Shown: in pieces, positions 27,121-38,659 of the stretch
How the letters are laid out: every line of letters starts with the position of its first letter
Numbering within the stretch: the first letter of the stretch is position 1
Assembly (NCBI RefSeq): GCF_000177235.2
Contig: NC_014829.1
Coordinates: 3,534,001-3,598,000 of the forward strand
Direction: 5' to 3'
DNA length: 64,000 nucleotides
Source: Evansella cellulosilytica DSM 2522
Lineage (GTDB): Bacteria > Bacillota > Bacilli > Bacillales > Salisediminibacteriaceae
Translations under genes and position numbers: made by a program
The notes under the pieces: model-generated
Databases searched by the model: none
Seen by the model: the letters and a program-made list of their open reading frames with translations, nothing else
What the model was told of the DNA's origin: nothing

Positions 27121-27416
27121 TTACACCCCTCCTTTACGCTACAGATGCATCACATTTTATATAGAAAACATGATTTCAGTATCTCTTATATAAACGATTC
27201 ATATGTAATACTTTTATATTTAAGGCACAAAAAAATATTTTAACAGAGATAACCCTATAAAAACAGTATTAATTATATGATTACATAGCTTGCTAATATT
27301 CAACATAGCTGGAACTTTTCATTGATGAGGAAGTAAAAGATGAATTTACCAGCAACTAATACGATGTATTAAAATATAATTTTGTTATAATAGAATACAG
27401 GTTTAAGAGAGGAGAA

Positions 27417-28289
27417 ATGTCTCATATGAAAAATAAAGTAATGCTCGTTGATGGAATGGCCTTATTGTTCCGTGCTTTCTACGCAACAGCGATGAGTGGG
27501 TACTTTATGGTTAACAGTAAAGGTGTACCTACAAATGCAATACACGGTTTTATCAAGCATCTATTTACCGCAGTGAACACATATAAACCAACACACGTGA
27601 TTTGCTGTTGGGATATGGGTAGTAAAACTTTTAGAACAGAGTTGTTTCCAGATTATAAAGGGAACCGTGGCGAACCACCTGTAGAGTTAATACCGCAATT
27701 TGATCTCGTGAAAGATGTAGTCGATGCGCTTGACATTCCGAATGTTGGTCTAGCAGGATTTGAGGCTGACGACTGTATCGGAACACTCGCTCAACAATTT
27801 AAAGAGGAATCAGAAGTATTAATACTTACTGGTGATCAAGACATCTTGCAGCTTATAGATGAAAATGTGCATGTCGTTCTCTTAAAAAAGGGATATGGAA
27901 ATTACGCTTTATATAAAGAGGACGTTTTTTTAGAGGAGAAAGGAATTACACCACCACAAATGGTAGACTTGAAGGCTTTGATGGGAGACAGCAGTGACAA
28001 CTACCCTGGAGTTAAAGGAATTGGGGAAAAAACTGCACTTCAACTATTAAAAAAATACGGTACGATCGAAGGTATATTAGAGAATTTACCTAGCTTAACG
28101 AAAGCACAGCGCAATAAAATTGAAACAGATTTAGACATGCTGCACTTATCAAGAAAGCTAGCTAAAATCCACTGTGAAGTGGAAGTATCGTGCCCATTAA
28201 ATACAGCAGCCTTTAACGTCAATCGGACTAAAATGATAGAGAAATTCACAGAGCTAGAGTTTAAGAACATAGATTCTATGATAAGTTAG
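27417..28289 (+). CDS. ypcP: 5'-3' exonuclease, YpcP family
   Basis: 290 residues forming a stand-alone version of the Pol I 5'-nuclease domain. Conserved acidic sites are VDGMALLFRAF, GFEADDCIGT, LTGDQDILQL and GDSSDNYPGVKGIGEKTA (metal ligands and the H3TH turn). It removes RNA primers or flaps in DNA replication and repair. Two starts are possible: the ATG at 27417 lies only 2 bases after GGAG, while 27426 is better spaced. A -10-like TATAAT lies at 27386-27391 without a clear -35. Confidence 0.9.
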   Translation: MSHMKNKVMLVDGMALLFRAFYATAMSGYFMVNSKGVPTNAIHGFIKHLFTAVNTYKPTHVICCWDMGSKTFRTELFPDYKGNRGEPPVELIPQFDLVKDVVDALDIPNVGLAGFEADDCIGTLAQQFKEESEVLILTGDQDILQLIDENVHVVLLKKGYGNYALYKEDVFLEEKGITPPQMVDLKALMGDSSDNYPGVKGIGEKTALQLLKKYGTIEGILENLPSLTKAQRNKIETDLDMLHLSRKLAKIHCEVEVSCPLNTAAFNVNRTKMIEKFTELEFKNIDSMIS

Positions 28290-28352
28290 TTAATGAAAAT
28301 GATGTACTGACAGTAAGGTTTGTGCCATTTGTCTTTCTGCTATCTTTTTGGT

Positions 28353-28420
28353 TGCTCAAGGGCGGATGGAGGCGCATTACCTTACTTTTTTCTTTGCTCA
28401 AGGGCAGATGGCTGCGCACT
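28353..28420. repeat. Two GCTCAAGGGC(G/A)GATGG repeat units
   Basis: Units begin at 28353 and 28396, each GCTCAAGGGCNGATGG followed by T-rich sequence. They match the tandem units at 52763-52935. Confidence 0.7.
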
Positions 28421-28469
28421 AAAAAGGGCGACTTAATGGGTACAAAAACCCTTGTAGTCACCCTTTTAG
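28419..28469. terminator. Bidirectional terminator between ypcP and metH
   Basis: CTAAAAAGGGCGACT and AGTCACCCTTTTAG arms with an inner GGGT...ACCC stem. T-rich sequence follows on both sides. Confidence 0.75.
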
Positions 28470-28477
28470 TTATATTT

Positions 28478-31400
28478 TTACACACTAAAATATCTGCCTT
28501 CAGGATGAGCAAATACCATTGCTGTAACAGATGCTTCTGGTTCCATCATAAATCCATCCGTTAGCTCAATGCCTATTTCACCTGGTTTGATTAAGTTGAA
28601 CAATTTAGCTTGATCCTCTAGATTAGGACATGCCGGGTATCCGTACGACACACGCACTCCTTCGTATTTAGCACTGAAGCGCTGTTGCATTGTAAAGTCA
28701 GCAGGATCAGGGATACCCCATTGATCTCGCATTAAATGATGGACATACTCTGCAAAACCTTCGGCGAGTTCTAATGCTAATGCTTGAATCGCGTGACTCT
28801 TTAAATAATCTCCTTGTTCTTTCCATACACGAGCTTGCTCTCTAATGCCACCACCTGCTGTGACGGCTAAAAATCCTACATAATCCATTTCCCCACTATC
28901 TACCGAACGAAGGAAGTCAGCCAGACATAAATAAGGGCTTTTTGTTTGCCGTGGAAAGGTAAACCTTTCAAGCACTTTCCCTTTTTCATTCGGATCGTAG
29001 ACGATAATATCATCACCGTCGGATTGTGCAGGGAAGAATTGATACATGCCATTTACAGAGATGCTACCTTCTTTGTCACCTTGAACAAGCAGTTCCTCTA
29101 CTAGACCTTTAAGTTCCAGTGTTTTCGGATCCTTTTTTTCTAGCCTTCTTTTTATATTTCCTTGTACACCTAAGTGACTACACAATAAAGTTTGCCAATT
29201 TAGATACGGTGTTAAATGCGGTAAAGAAAAGTTCCTTAAAATATGCTTGTCTAAGTCAGGTGGTGTGTGTATTGGTGCTGTACGGGAGACGTTTGATCTC
29301 ACCTTTACAGCTACTTCTGGCTCAGCCTTTTTTGTTTCCTTCGCTTTGCTAATAGCAATGTTTTCAAGTTTTTCTTTATGAGCGGTTACGAGCTTTTCCC
29401 TCTCCTCTGGCTTTTGTAGCTGGTTGGCAATGTGTAAACCATCCATTGCATCCTTTGCATACATGACAAGCCCCTCATATTCTGGAGAAATTTTATTATC
29501 TGTAAATTTACGTGAAAGTGCTGCACCACCTACTAGAATCGGGATCGAAACCTCTGATTGCTTTAAGTCCTGTGCTGTTAGCATCATTTGTTGAGCTGAT
29601 TTTACAAGTAGTCCTGATAGACCAATCATGTCTGGTTTTTCTTTACGAACTGCATCAATTAGCGTTTGTGAAGTGACTTTAATTCCTAGGTCAACGACTC
29701 TAAAACCATTATTGCTCAGTATAATTTCTACTAAGTTTTTTCCTATGTCATGTACGTCACCTTTCACTGTCGCTAGAATTACTTTTCCTTTTCCACTATC
29801 GTCCTTCACTTCCATAAAGTCTTCAAGATATGCAACTGCCGCTTTCATGACTTCTGCGCTTTGAAGTACTTCTGCAACGATTAATTGGTTTTTATCAAAT
29901 AATTCCCCTACCTTTGCCATTCCAGTCATGAGTGGACCATTAATAATTTCAAGTGGGTCGGAAAACTTCTCTAATGCCTTTTCTAAATCAGGAATGAGTC
30001 CTTCCTTCGTTCCTTCTACGACGTAATGAGCTAGTCTTTCTTCTAAAGGAAGGTTATTTACTTCTTTTTTGACAGTCGATTTTTTTCCTCGGTAAAACTC
30101 TACAAGCTTCGCTAACGTTTCGCTGCTCGTTTTAAATAAAAGTGTTTCTGCCATTTCTATCTCTTCAGGCGCAATTGAGGCAAAACGCTCTAGCTTTTCT
30201 GTATTTACAATGGCATAGTCAAGTCCAGCCTTCGTACAGTGGTATAAATACACCGCATTTACAATTTCTCTTCCTACAGGCGGAAGACCAAAGGACACGT
30301 TACTTACACCAAGGATCGTTAAACAATCAGGTAGTGCTTCTTTGATTAACTTAATACCATCGACAGTTTCCTTTGCCGCCCCAATGTATTGTTCATCACC
30401 AGTACCTACTGGGAAAACTAATGGGTCAAAAATGATATCCTTTGGGTTTAAACCATATTTATTAACAAGTAAATCATAGCTTCTTTTCGCAACTTCTAGT
30501 TTTCTATCCGCTGTCGTTGCCATTCCAATTTCATCTATCGTCCCTACTACTACCGCAGCACCGTACTGACGGATTAAGGGAGCAACCTTTTCAAAGCGTT
30601 CTTCTCCATCCTCTAGGTTAATAGAGTTAATGATCGCTTTTCCTTGCGAATACGTAAGGGCTTTTTCGATGACTGCATCATCTGTAGAATCAATCATTAA
30701 AGGAACCTTTACTTTATTAATGACTTGCTGTAAAAAATGCTCCATGTCCTCTAATTCTTCGCGGTCAGGATCGGCTAAACAAATGTCAATAATGTGTGCA
30801 CCGTTTTTCACTTGTGCCCTTGCAATTTCTGATGCCTCTTCGTACTTTCCATCAGCGATGAGGTTTTTGAATTTTCGTGAACCGATGACATTTGTTCTTT
30901 CCCCTACCATAAGAGGTCTCATATCTTCATCATAAATAAGCGGTTCTATACCAGAAACAGCATGTGGGTGGTCCTCTGGAACCTTTCTTGGACTAAATGG
31001 TTTAATTGCGTCCGCTAAAGCTTTAATGTGAGCTGGTGTTGTACCGCAGCAGCCACCGACCATATTAAGCCAACCTTTTTCTGCGAAGCCTGCAATCTTC
31101 TTCGCTAACGATTCAGGTGATTCGTGATAATTTCCTTCTTCATCTGGTAGACCTGCATTCGGATAACAGCTTACAGCTGTTGTTGCTAAATTGGATAAGG
31201 AGCGAATGTGCTCTCTCATAAATTCAGGCCCAGTCGCACAGTTTAAACCGACCATTACTGGATTCATATGCTCTAAAGATAAGTAGAATGCTTCGATACT
31301 TTGACCAGCTAATGTTGTTCCCATCGGTTCAATCGTACCTGAAACGATTAGCGGTAATGTTTTACCTAGTTTTTCAGATGCACGCTGAATTCCTAAAAAG

Positions 31401-31918
31401 GCAGCCTTCACATTTCTCATATCTTGAGACGTTTCCAAAAGTAGCACATCAACTTCACCACGAATTAAGCCTCTCGCTTGTTCCTCATATGTGTCAATGA
31501 GCTGTTCGAATGTAACGCCCCCGGTGACTGAAATAGCCTTTGTCGTCGGTCCCATAGCACCAGCAACGAATCTTGGCCACTCAGACGTAGACCATTCATC
31601 AGCTGCTCTTCTTGCAAGCTGAGCCGACTTAAAATTAACTTCTTCTGCTATATGACCTAAGTCATAATCATCTAAAACAATACTTGTTGCACCAAAAGTA
31701 TTTGTTTCAATGATATCTGAACCTGCTTTAAAATACTCATGGTGAATGCGTTCTACAACATGGGGCGATACAATGTTTAAATATTCATTACACCCTTCAT
31801 ACTCTTCGCCCCCAAAGTCTTCTGCGGTTAAATTTGCTTGCTGGAACATCGTACCTGTAGCACCGTCAAAAATTAAGATTTTCTTTCTTAGCTGTTGTTC
31901 AAATAATGTTGCCATCAT
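28478..31918 (-). CDS. metH: Cobalamin-dependent methionine synthase
   Basis: 1146 residues with the four-module layout in order: homocysteine-binding barrel with zinc cysteines ([13 protein letters not shown]), pterin-binding barrel ([14 protein letters not shown]), cobalamin cap and binding domains (GDVHDIGKN with the cobalt-ligating histidine), and the AdoMet-dependent reactivation domain at the C-terminus. It methylates homocysteine using methyl-tetrahydrofolate. It is the last gene of the met operon and overlaps yitJ by 20 bases. RBS AAGGAAGG. Confidence 0.96.
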   Translation of the reverse strand: MMATLFEQQLRKKILIFDGATGTMFQQANLTAEDFGGEEYEGCNEYLNIVSPHVVERIHHEYFKAGSDIIETNTFGATSIVLDDYDLGHIAEEVNFKSAQLARRAADEWSTSEWPRFVAGAMGPTTKAISVTGGVTFEQLIDTYEEQARGLIRGEVDVLLLETSQDMRNVKAAFLGIQRASEKLGKTLPLIVSGTIEPMGTTLAGQSIEAFYLSLEHMNPVMVGLNCATGPEFMREHIRSLSNLATTAVSCYPNAGLPDEEGNYHESPESLAKKIAGFAEKGWLNMVGGCCGTTPAHIKALADAIKPFSPRKVPEDHPHAVSGIEPLIYDEDMRPLMVGERTNVIGSRKFKNLIADGKYEEASEIARAQVKNGAHIIDICLADPDREELEDMEHFLQQVINKVKVPLMIDSTDDAVIEKALTYSQGKAIINSINLEDGEERFEKVAPLIRQYGAAVVVGTIDEIGMATTADRKLEVAKRSYDLLVNKYGLNPKDIIFDPLVFPVGTGDEQYIGAAKETVDGIKLIKEALPDCLTILGVSNVSFGLPPVGREIVNAVYLYHCTKAGLDYAIVNTEKLERFASIAPEEIEMAETLLFKTSSETLAKLVEFYRGKKSTVKKEVNNLPLEERLAHYVVEGTKEGLIPDLEKALEKFSDPLEIINGPLMTGMAKVGELFDKNQLIVAEVLQSAEVMKAAVAYLEDFMEVKDDSGKGKVILATVKGDVHDIGKNLVEIILSNNGFRVVDLGIKVTSQTLIDAVRKEKPDMIGLSGLLVKSAQQMMLTAQDLKQSEVSIPILVGGAALSRKFTDNKISPEYEGLVMYAKDAMDGLHIANQLQKPEEREKLVTAHKEKLENIAISKAKETKKAEPEVAVKVRSNVSRTAPIHTPPDLDKHILRNFSLPHLTPYLNWQTLLCSHLGVQGNIKRRLEKKDPKTLELKGLVEELLVQGDKEGSISVNGMYQFFPAQSDGDDIIVYDPNEKGKVLERFTFPRQTKSPYLCLADFLRSVDSGEMDYVGFLAVTAGGGIREQARVWKEQGDYLKSHAIQALALELAEGFAEYVHHLMRDQWGIPDPADFTMQQRFSAKYEGVRVSYGYPACPNLEDQAKLFNLIKPGEIGIELTDGFMMEPEASVTAMVFAHPEGRYFSV

Positions 31919-33815
31919 ACACCTTCCTTATTGGCCCTGCTTGTCGATCTGTTGCTGCACTCGTTTTTTCCTTAATGTAATTCGTCAACTCTACCGTAAT
32001 TTCGTATTTAGTAAATGGCGTAATTAAATAGATGCCATTAAAATAATGAAGTGCCGTATCAATTAAGTTCTTCGCAATGGCGATCCCCTCTTGCTGTGAT
32101 CTTGCTTTATCCTCTTTATGAAGCGCCATTGCCTGGCGAATATCATCGGTTAGCTTTATTCCAGGTACCTCGTGGTGTAAAAACTCTGCATTCCGATAAC
32201 TAGTCAGTGGCATAATCCCTAAATATATTGGGGCCTTAATATGCTTCGTATGTTCATATATATTTTCAATTTGTTTTTCCGAATATACAGGCTGTGTCAT
32301 AAAGTAATCAGCGCCACAATCTATTTTTTTCTGTAGCCGTTCTACTGCTTTATCTAAATGGCGCACATTCGGATTAAATGCAGCTGCGACTGTAAAGTTC
32401 GTTTTTTTACCTAGCGGCTTCCCTGTAAATGACAGTCCTTCATTACATTGCTTAATCATTTGAATGAGCTCAAACGAAGATAAATCATATACAGATGTAG
32501 CCCCAGGAAAATCGCCAACCTTTGCTGGGTCGCCTGTTATTGCTAACACGTTATCAATTCCTAGCGTTGACAGCCCCATCAAGTGAGATTGTAATCCAAT
32601 TAAATTTCGATCGCGACAAGTAATATGAGCGAGTGGGGTTACTTGTAATTTTTCTTTCAATATTGTCGACATACTTAAATTACAAATACGAGGATTCGCC
32701 AAAGAATTATCTGCTAAAGTAACAGCATCTACCCCTGCCTCTTTTAAAGCTTTTGCGCCTTCAAGAAACTTCGTCGTTACTAAATCTTTAGGTGTATCGA
32801 GCTCCACGATAATAGAACTTCTCGTTTTTACAACTTCATTTAGCTTTTCTACTTTCGGTGGCTCTGGCGTCTCAATATGAACAACCGATTTCTGATTAAC
32901 CGTTATTTCTTTTTCTGTAATAGGCGCCTTTCCTTTTACAGCATCTGCAATTGCTTTAATATGTTCAGGCGTTGTACCACAGCATCCACCTATAAGACTT
33001 ACTCCTTGCTCCCAAAGTAAATTTGCCGATTGTTGAAAATACTCAGAATTAGATGAGTAATGATATCTACCATTAGAATAGCTCGGTAAGCTTGCATTAG
33101 GATACGCTGATAAATAAGCATTTTCAGGAATGGATACTTGTTCAAGTGAACGAATCATATGATGTGGCCCCATTCGACAATTGAGACCAACAATATTTGC
33201 ACCTAAGTCGTCTAGCGTTTTCATTGCATCATCTACAGAAATCCCACCTTGAACGATTCCTATATCGTGTAATGATACTTGTGCGATTATAGGTAATTGT
33301 GTTTCTTTCCTAGCAATCTGTAAAACTGTCTTTAACTCTTCGAAGTCATAGTAGGTCTCAAGTAAAATACCGTCTACTTCTTCCATAAGGAGACAGTATA
33401 GCTGCTCTCTAAAACTTCGCTTTATTTCCGTTAATGAAATAGGTTTTCCTGGGACAGCCCTCACGCCACCTAATGTTCCAAGTATATATTTGTTCTCTTC
33501 TGAACTAAATGACGACAAGTCGCTTCGATGCTCTTCCAAAGCTGCTTTTGCAAGCCTTACTGCCTTCGTATTGATGTTCTTCACTTGATCTTCTAAACCG
33601 TAGCGCAGTAATTTTTCATAATTTGCTCCGTAAGTGTTCGTTTGAATTACTTGGGAGCCAGCAGCTAAATATGCTCCGTGAATCTCTTTAATTTGATCGG
33701 GATGGGACAGATTCATTTCTTCAAAACAATTCCCTACACCATAAGAGTAAAGTAGTGTTCCCATTGCTCCATCTGCAACAATGACTTGTTTTTTTAAATC
33801 GTCTAAAAGCCCCAT
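31899..33815 (-). CDS. yitJ: Bifunctional homocysteine S-methyltransferase / methylenetetrahydrofolate reductase
   Basis: 638 residues. The N-terminal 300 or so form a homocysteine S-methyltransferase barrel with GLNCRMGP and [10 protein letters not shown] zinc cysteines. The C-terminal half is a MetF-type reductase ([36 protein letters not shown]). It supplies 5-methyl-THF for MetH next door. Its start ATG overlaps the metC TAA (TAATG) and lies 7 bases after AGGGGAG. Confidence 0.94.
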   Translation of the reverse strand: MGLLDDLKKQVIVADGAMGTLLYSYGVGNCFEEMNLSHPDQIKEIHGAYLAAGSQVIQTNTYGANYEKLLRYGLEDQVKNINTKAVRLAKAALEEHRSDLSSFSSEENKYILGTLGGVRAVPGKPISLTEIKRSFREQLYCLLMEEVDGILLETYYDFEELKTVLQIARKETQLPIIAQVSLHDIGIVQGGISVDDAMKTLDDLGANIVGLNCRMGPHHMIRSLEQVSIPENAYLSAYPNASLPSYSNGRYHYSSNSEYFQQSANLLWEQGVSLIGGCCGTTPEHIKAIADAVKGKAPITEKEITVNQKSVVHIETPEPPKVEKLNEVVKTRSSIIVELDTPKDLVTTKFLEGAKALKEAGVDAVTLADNSLANPRICNLSMSTILKEKLQVTPLAHITCRDRNLIGLQSHLMGLSTLGIDNVLAITGDPAKVGDFPGATSVYDLSSFELIQMIKQCNEGLSFTGKPLGKKTNFTVAAAFNPNVRHLDKAVERLQKKIDCGADYFMTQPVYSEKQIENIYEHTKHIKAPIYLGIMPLTSYRNAEFLHHEVPGIKLTDDIRQAMALHKEDKARSQQEGIAIAKNLIDTALHYFNGIYLITPFTKYEITVELTNYIKEKTSAATDRQAGPIRKVYDGNII

Positions 33816-35023
33816 TACAAAGCTCCCCTATCTACCGCTAAGTTAGTTTCCTTCTTTTTAGTTGCTTTTCTTATATGTTGAAAGGCTTGATTAAAGTCTT
33901 TAATTAAATCTTCTGTATTTTCCAAGCCTGCAGATAGTCTTAGTAAGCCGTCTTCAATTCCTCTTTTATAACGTTCTTCCTCCGGCATTGCCGCGTGTGA
34001 CATTTTAGTTGGATAAGAGAGGATCGATTCTACAGCTCCTAGACTTACCGCAAAAACAGGTATTTCTACAGCATTTACAAACTCTCTCACAGCATCTACA
34101 TCCTCTAACACAAACGATAATACAGCTCCCGCTCCGCTTGATTGACTAAAATGTATCTCTCTGCCTTCATGATTATCTAGGCCAGGATAATAAACCTTCT
34201 TTACTTCTGGGATTTCCTCTAAGTATTTTGCTAATTCAAATGCAGTTTGCTGTGACTCTTTCATTCGTACATGAAGCGTTTTTAAACCTCTTAGAACGAG
34301 CCAGCAATCTTGTACACCAAGCACTGCTCCGAACGTATTTTGTAAAAAAGCTAGCTGGTCGCCAAGCTCTTTATCCTTCGCAACAGCCAAGCCTGCTACA
34401 ACATCACTGTGCCCTGAAATAAATTTAGTGGCACTATGTAATACGACATCTGCCCCTAATTCTAGCGGTTTTTGTAAGCTTGGTGTTAAAAATGTATTAT
34501 CAACAAAAGTGTAACAATTGTTTTCCTTTGCTATTTCGCAAACTGCTTTGATGTCTGTAATTTTTAATACTGGATTTGACGGTGTTTCTATATAAATCAC
34601 TTTCGTATTCGGACGTAGCTTTTGTTTTACTTCTTCTAAATTTGTCGTATCTACAAAGTCATAATCGACACCAAAACGTTGTAACACTTGGGAAACTAAC
34701 CGGAATGTACCCCCATATACATCCTCAGCGATGAGAACGTGGTCTCCTTTGGAAAGAAGCATAAATGCAGTAGAAATAGCAGCCATTCCTGAAGAAAATG
34801 CTAACCCTCTCACTCCTCCCTCAAGCTCGGCAATTGTTTCCTCTAACACATCTCGTGTCGGATTCCCAGAACGAGCATAATCGTATTTGCCGAATTCGTC
34901 TAGATCAAATTGATGAAATGTAGACGTATGATGAATCGGTGTACTAACTGCACCTGTCTCCTTATCGACAGAATGTTGGTTATGAATCAGCTTCGTTTCG
35001 AAGTGAAATTGTTCTTTACTCAT
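33815..35023 (-). CDS. metC: Cystathionine beta-lyase
   Basis: 402 residues; a trans-sulfuration PLP enzyme with the cofactor lysine in [13 protein letters not shown] and the [10 protein letters not shown] region near residue 55. By position after metI and resemblance to B. subtilis MetC (YjcJ) it should cleave cystathionine to homocysteine, pyruvate and ammonia. It overlaps metI by 8 bases. Members of this family are hard to separate by sequence, so gamma-lyase activity cannot be excluded. Confidence 0.9.
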   Translation of the reverse strand: MSKEQFHFETKLIHNQHSVDKETGAVSTPIHHTSTFHQFDLDEFGKYDYARSGNPTRDVLEETIAELEGGVRGLAFSSGMAAISTAFMLLSKGDHVLIAEDVYGGTFRLVSQVLQRFGVDYDFVDTTNLEEVKQKLRPNTKVIYIETPSNPVLKITDIKAVCEIAKENNCYTFVDNTFLTPSLQKPLELGADVVLHSATKFISGHSDVVAGLAVAKDKELGDQLAFLQNTFGAVLGVQDCWLVLRGLKTLHVRMKESQQTAFELAKYLEEIPEVKKVYYPGLDNHEGREIHFSQSSGAGAVLSFVLEDVDAVREFVNAVEIPVFAVSLGAVESILSYPTKMSHAAMPEEERYKRGIEDGLLRLSAGLENTEDLIKDFNQAFQHIRKATKKKETNLAVDRGAL

Positions 35024-36155
35024 TTGTCTCCGCCTCCTCTAAAGCAATTGCTAGCGCATGATCTAAATCATTTAACAAGTCTTCCGCCTCTTCAATGCCT
35101 ACAGAAAACCTTAATAAGTGGTTACATACTCCATTTTTAATGCGAACTTCTTCTGGAATATCCATGTGTGTTTGTGTAGCTGGATATGTGATGAAGCTTT
35201 CTACTCCGCCTAAGCTTTCTGCAAATGTAATAAGCTTTAAATTTTTCAAGATCGTATTAATCCATTGATCATTTTTTACACGGAATGATACCATCCCACC
35301 TTTTCCTGGATATAACACATCTGATATTCCGTCGTGTTTTTGTAAAAACTGTACTACTTTTTTCGCATTCTCTTCATGCTTTTTTAACCTTAAGCTTAAT
35401 GTTTTCATTCCTCTAATTAATAGCCAACTATCCAATGGTCCTAATGTAGCACCTATAGCATTATGGAGAGTAAAAAGCTTTTCACTAAGCTCCTCACCTT
35501 TAGCTACGATTAATCCTGCAAGCACATCATTGTGGCCGCCTAAATACTTCGTTGCACTGTGAATAACGATATGTGCGCCAGCATCGATTGGTTGCTGTAG
35601 CAGAGGGGTATAGAAAGTATTGTCAACGATATATAATAAATTGTATTTTTCTGCAATATCACCGAATGCTTCAAGGTCAGCCTCCTGCATGAGCGGGTTC
35701 GTAGGTGACTCAATAAACAGTGCTTTCGTACGCTCTGTAATGAGGTTTTCAAATGATTTAGGACTTCTTATATCAGCATAGAAAAACTTCAATCCATATT
35801 GATTTAAAAGCTGCTCAAATAGTCGATACGTTCCTCCATAAAGATCTTGGGATACGATGATTTCATCCCCTTGCTTAAATAATCCAAAAATAGTGTGGAT
35901 AGCTGCCATTCCTGAGCTACAAGCATATCCTCTATCACCTTTTTCTAGTGAAGCAATCGCTTCTTCTAGTATTTTTCTCGTAGGGTTAGCGGTTCTTGTA
36001 TAATCAAACCCTGTTGACTCACCAATTCCTGTATGCTGATAAGCTGTTGAAAAATATACAGGTGGATTTACAGCACCAGTTACAGGATCTTTTTTATTTC
36101 CTATTTGAACAAGTTTTGTTTCTATACAACAATCTTCACCTTGATTTCTTTTCAT
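35016..36155 (-). CDS. metI: Cystathionine gamma-synthase / O-acetylhomoserine thiolyase
   Basis: 379 residues of the same PLP family, with HSATKYLGGHNDV carrying the PLP lysine. It is the first gene of an S-box operon metI-metC-yitJ-metH. B. subtilis MetI joins O-acetylhomoserine with cysteine or sulfide. A GGGAGG site precedes the ATG. Expression should rise when AdoMet is scarce, given the riboswitch directly upstream. Confidence 0.92.
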   Translation of the reverse strand: MKRNQGEDCCIETKLVQIGNKKDPVTGAVNPPVYFSTAYQHTGIGESTGFDYTRTANPTRKILEEAIASLEKGDRGYACSSGMAAIHTIFGLFKQGDEIIVSQDLYGGTYRLFEQLLNQYGLKFFYADIRSPKSFENLITERTKALFIESPTNPLMQEADLEAFGDIAEKYNLLYIVDNTFYTPLLQQPIDAGAHIVIHSATKYLGGHNDVLAGLIVAKGEELSEKLFTLHNAIGATLGPLDSWLLIRGMKTLSLRLKKHEENAKKVVQFLQKHDGISDVLYPGKGGMVSFRVKNDQWINTILKNLKLITFAESLGGVESFITYPATQTHMDIPEEVRIKNGVCNHLLRFSVGIEEAEDLLNDLDHALAIALEEAETNE

Positions 36156-36226
36156 TAATTGTTCCTCCCTAACTTGATGACTCTTTAAATAGATGTTTGA
36201 TTATGAAGCTAGTGCGTAAACTAAAA

Positions 36227-36254
36227 AGTCGACCTCTGCTAGAAGAGGTCGACA
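36227..36254 (-). terminator. Riboswitch terminator of met operon
   Basis: Perfect 10-bp arms GTCGACCTCT and AGAGGTCGAC, followed on the minus strand by TTTTTAG. Confidence 0.9.
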
Positions 36255-36288
36255 GTAGAATAGTTGAGAATGGTTAGTAATCCACGTC

Positions 36289-36408
36289 GGACCCCTCATC
36301 TTTCAGAACGTATTGTTCTGCTGGATTTGGCACCTGTTGAACAATTAAGTTCAATGGTTGCCGAGGCGTCAAAGGGCCAGATCCCTCAACCTCTCTTGAT
36401 AAGAGTCC
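36289..36408 (-). promoter_or_regulatory. SAM-I riboswitch of metI-metC-yitJ-metH
   Basis: On the minus strand it opens GGACTCTTATCAAGAGAGG, continues with GAGGGATCTGGCCC and CTCGGCAACC, and closes with GATGAGGGGTCC, which pairs with the 5' end. All S-box landmarks are present. Confidence 0.96.
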
Positions 36409-36429
36409 ATCAATATTTATTTATAGGTG

Positions 36430-36458
36430 ATTATATACTCCGAAAAACTTGAAGTCAA
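36430..36458 (-). promoter_or_regulatory. SigmaA promoter of met operon
   Basis: Minus strand: TTGACT (36453-36458), 17-bp spacer, perfect TATAAT (36430-36435), 22 bases before the riboswitch. Confidence 0.85.
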
Positions 36459-36517
36459 TGAAAAACGAATATTTTGTGAAAATAATTAAAAGTTGGAGTA
36501 TCTTCAGCACACACCTT

Positions 36518-36564
36518 AGAGGTTGACTCAAAAAGTAAAAATTCGACCTTTTGAGTCAACCTCT
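36518..36564 (-). terminator. Covarying hairpin after cysK
   Basis: Arms AGAGGTTGACTCAAAA and TTTTGAGTCAACCTCT enclose the family loop GTAAAAATTCGACC. It starts 3 bases after the cysK stop. Confidence 0.8.
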
Positions 36565-36567
36565 ATT

Positions 36568-37515
36568 TTAGTCTTCTTGAAATAATGCTGTCGATAAGTA
36601 TCTCTCACCTGTATCTGGTAGTATAACAACAATCGTTTTCCCTTTATTCTCTGGTCGCTCTGCAACTTCCTTTGCTGCTTGAATGGCAGCACCAGAAGAA
36701 ATCCCTACTAATAGTCCTTCCTCTTTTCCAATTTGACGAGACGCCTTAAAAGAAGCTTCGTTACTTACTTTTACAACTTCATCAAACACTTCCGTATTTA
36801 GAACGTCAGGTACAAAACCAGGTCCAATCCCTTGAATTTTGTGCGGTCCTGGTGTTCCACCACTTAATATAGGAGAATCAGTAGGCTCTACAGCAACTGC
36901 TTTAAATGATGGTTTTCTTTCCTTAATGACTTCAGATACGCCAGTGATTGTCCCTCCAGTTCCGATACCACTTACGAGAAAATCTACACTACCTTCCGTA
37001 TCTTCCCAAATTTCTTCAGCTGTCGTATTACGATGTACTTCTGGATTCGCTGCATTTGAGAATTGCTGTGGCATAAATGCATGAGGAGTAGATTGCACTA
37101 GCTCGTTCGCTTTTGCGATCGCTCCTTTCATCCCTTTGGCACCTTCAGATAAAACGAGATTTGCTCCTAATGCTTTTAGTAGATTTCTTCGCTCGATACT
37201 CATCGTATCCGGCATTACTAGCGTTAGTTTGTATCCTTTTGCTGCACATACAAATGCAAGTGCAATCCCTGTGTTGCCACTAGTCGGTTCAATAATTTCT
37301 GTATCCTTCGTAATGAGACCCTCTGTTTCTGCCGCTTCGATCATTGCATTCCCAATACGGTCCTTTACGCTTCCAAGTGGATTAAAATACTCTAGCTTTG
37401 CAAGAACTTCAACACCTGTAGCATCACTAATCGCATTTAATCTTAAAAGTGGTGTTCTTCCAATCAATTCAGTTAGTTTTCTAGCAATTTTAGGTCTTTG
37501 TAGTACAGATGACAT
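36568..37515 (-). CDS. cysK: Cysteine synthase A
   Basis: 315 residues of O-acetylserine sulfhydrylase. PLP lysine in [11 protein letters not shown], asparagine loop [10 protein letters not shown], and the phosphate-binding GIGTGGT. It makes cysteine from O-acetylserine and the sulfide delivered by the cys operon next door. It has its own terminator and a strong RBS AAAGGAGG. No riboswitch or CymR box was recognised upstream, although only about 90 bases separate it from the SUMT gene. Confidence 0.93.
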   Translation of the reverse strand: MSSVLQRPKIARKLTELIGRTPLLRLNAISDATGVEVLAKLEYFNPLGSVKDRIGNAMIEAAETEGLITKDTEIIEPTSGNTGIALAFVCAAKGYKLTLVMPDTMSIERRNLLKALGANLVLSEGAKGMKGAIAKANELVQSTPHAFMPQQFSNAANPEVHRNTTAEEIWEDTEGSVDFLVSGIGTGGTITGVSEVIKERKPSFKAVAVEPTDSPILSGGTPGPHKIQGIGPGFVPDVLNTEVFDEVVKVSNEASFKASRQIGKEEGLLVGISSGAAIQAAKEVAERPENKGKTIVVILPDTGERYLSTALFQED

Positions 37516-37608
37516 GTCAAATTCCTCCTTTTAGTATGTAGCTTGTTAACTCAAGTTTACAAAATCAATGATACTTTTGTACGCTAATCTAGCCCTATAC
37601 GATTCATA

Positions 37609-38403
37609 TTACATATGAACGACTTCGGAAAAGTATTGATGAGTTTCTATCTCATTAAACCAAGCTATTTTTTCACGCATTTTCACGACTTCACCTACAA
37701 CAATAATGGCTGGTGATTGAAAACCTGCTTCTTGAACACGGTCAACGATATTATAAAGCTCCCCCGTTAGCGTTTCTTGATTGTCACAAGTACCCCACCT
37801 TACTAAAGCAACTGGTGTTTCTGGTGGCTTACCAAACTGAATTAGCTTCTTTTGAATTAAAGCTATATTATGAACCCCCATGTAAAAAACAAGTGTATCG
37901 ATTCCTCTAGCTAGGCTCTTCCAATTAATGTCTTGTTCCTTCCCATCTTCTCGCTGATGTCCCGTGACAATTGCGACAGAGGAACTTAAATCTCGGTGAG
38001 TAAGAGGGATGCCAGCATAAGCTGGTGCAGCAACACCAGATGTTATTCCTGGAACGATTTCAAATGGGATATGATTTTCTACACAGCATTCCGCTTCTTC
38101 TCCAACTCTACCAAAAATACAAGGATCTCCACCTTTTAATCTCACAACCCTTTTACCAAGCTTCGCATGATCAACAAGTATTTGATTGATAGACTCCTGT
38201 GGAATTGCATGATATTTCGGGAGCTTCCCACAGTAAATAAGTTCTACATTTTTTTTACCATAGACGAGTAACTCTTGATTTACTAATCTATCATAAACGA
38301 TCACATCCGCTTCCTTTAACAGTTCAGCACCTTTCACTGTAATCAGCTTCGGATCGCCTGGTCCTGCGCCAACAAAAAACACTTTTCCCCTATGCTGGTT
38401 CAC
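37609..38403 (-). CDS. Uroporphyrinogen-III C-methyltransferase (SUMT)
   Basis: 264 residues from a GTG 7 bases after AGGGGTGG; the ATG six codons upstream lacks an RBS. Signatures are VGAGPGDPKLITVKG, YDRLV and RLKGGDPCIFGRVGEEAE. It makes precorrin-2, the first step to siroheme, which the sulfite reductase in this operon needs. It corresponds to B. subtilis YlnD. The ylnE and ylnF partners are not in the window. It is the last gene of the cys operon. Confidence 0.92.
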   Translation of the reverse strand: MNQHRGKVFFVGAGPGDPKLITVKGAELLKEADVIVYDRLVNQELLVYGKKNVELIYCGKLPKYHAIPQESINQILVDHAKLGKRVVRLKGGDPCIFGRVGEEAECCVENHIPFEIVPGITSGVAAPAYAGIPLTHRDLSSSVAIVTGHQREDGKEQDINWKSLARGIDTLVFYMGVHNIALIQKKLIQFGKPPETPVALVRWGTCDNQETLTGELYNIVDRVQEAGFQSPAIIVVGEVVKMREKIAWFNEIETHQYFSEVVHM

Positions 38404-38427
38404 TTCATCCACCCCTCTCATGTTGTT

Positions 38428-38640
38428 TTACTCCACCCCTTGGTTCAGTACGTAAGCTGCTCCATTTCCTACTTTTTTCTTCTCAAATAACGTTAGCTCT
38501 TCTATTTGAGGGATTTTCATATATGATTTTTCAAGCTCAATTTCAGCCAATTGAAATGCCTTTTCTTCGTCATTAGCGACAACAATAATATTAGCTGTAT
38601 GGTCTCTATTGATTAACGCTTCAAAACGATATATATTCAT
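38428..38640 (-). CDS. DUF3906 family small protein
   Basis: 70 residues from the ATG at 38640 (NIYRFEALINRD...), with GGAAGAGG upstream; a longer reading overlapping the sulfite reductase gene is unlikely. The sequence resembles DUF3906, small Bacillus proteins. It lies between sulfite reductase and SUMT, so a role in siroheme or sulfite reduction is possible but untested. Confidence 0.72.
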   Translation of the reverse strand: MNIYRFEALINRDHTANIIVVANDEEKAFQLAEIELEKSYMKIPQIEELTLFEKKKVGNGAAYVLNQGVE

Positions 38641-38659
38641 GGTATTATGATCCTCTTCC

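Noticed and set aside
28322-28564. 80-residue plus-strand ORF after ypcP
   Set aside because: It crosses repeat units and the metH terminator and enters the antisense of metH.
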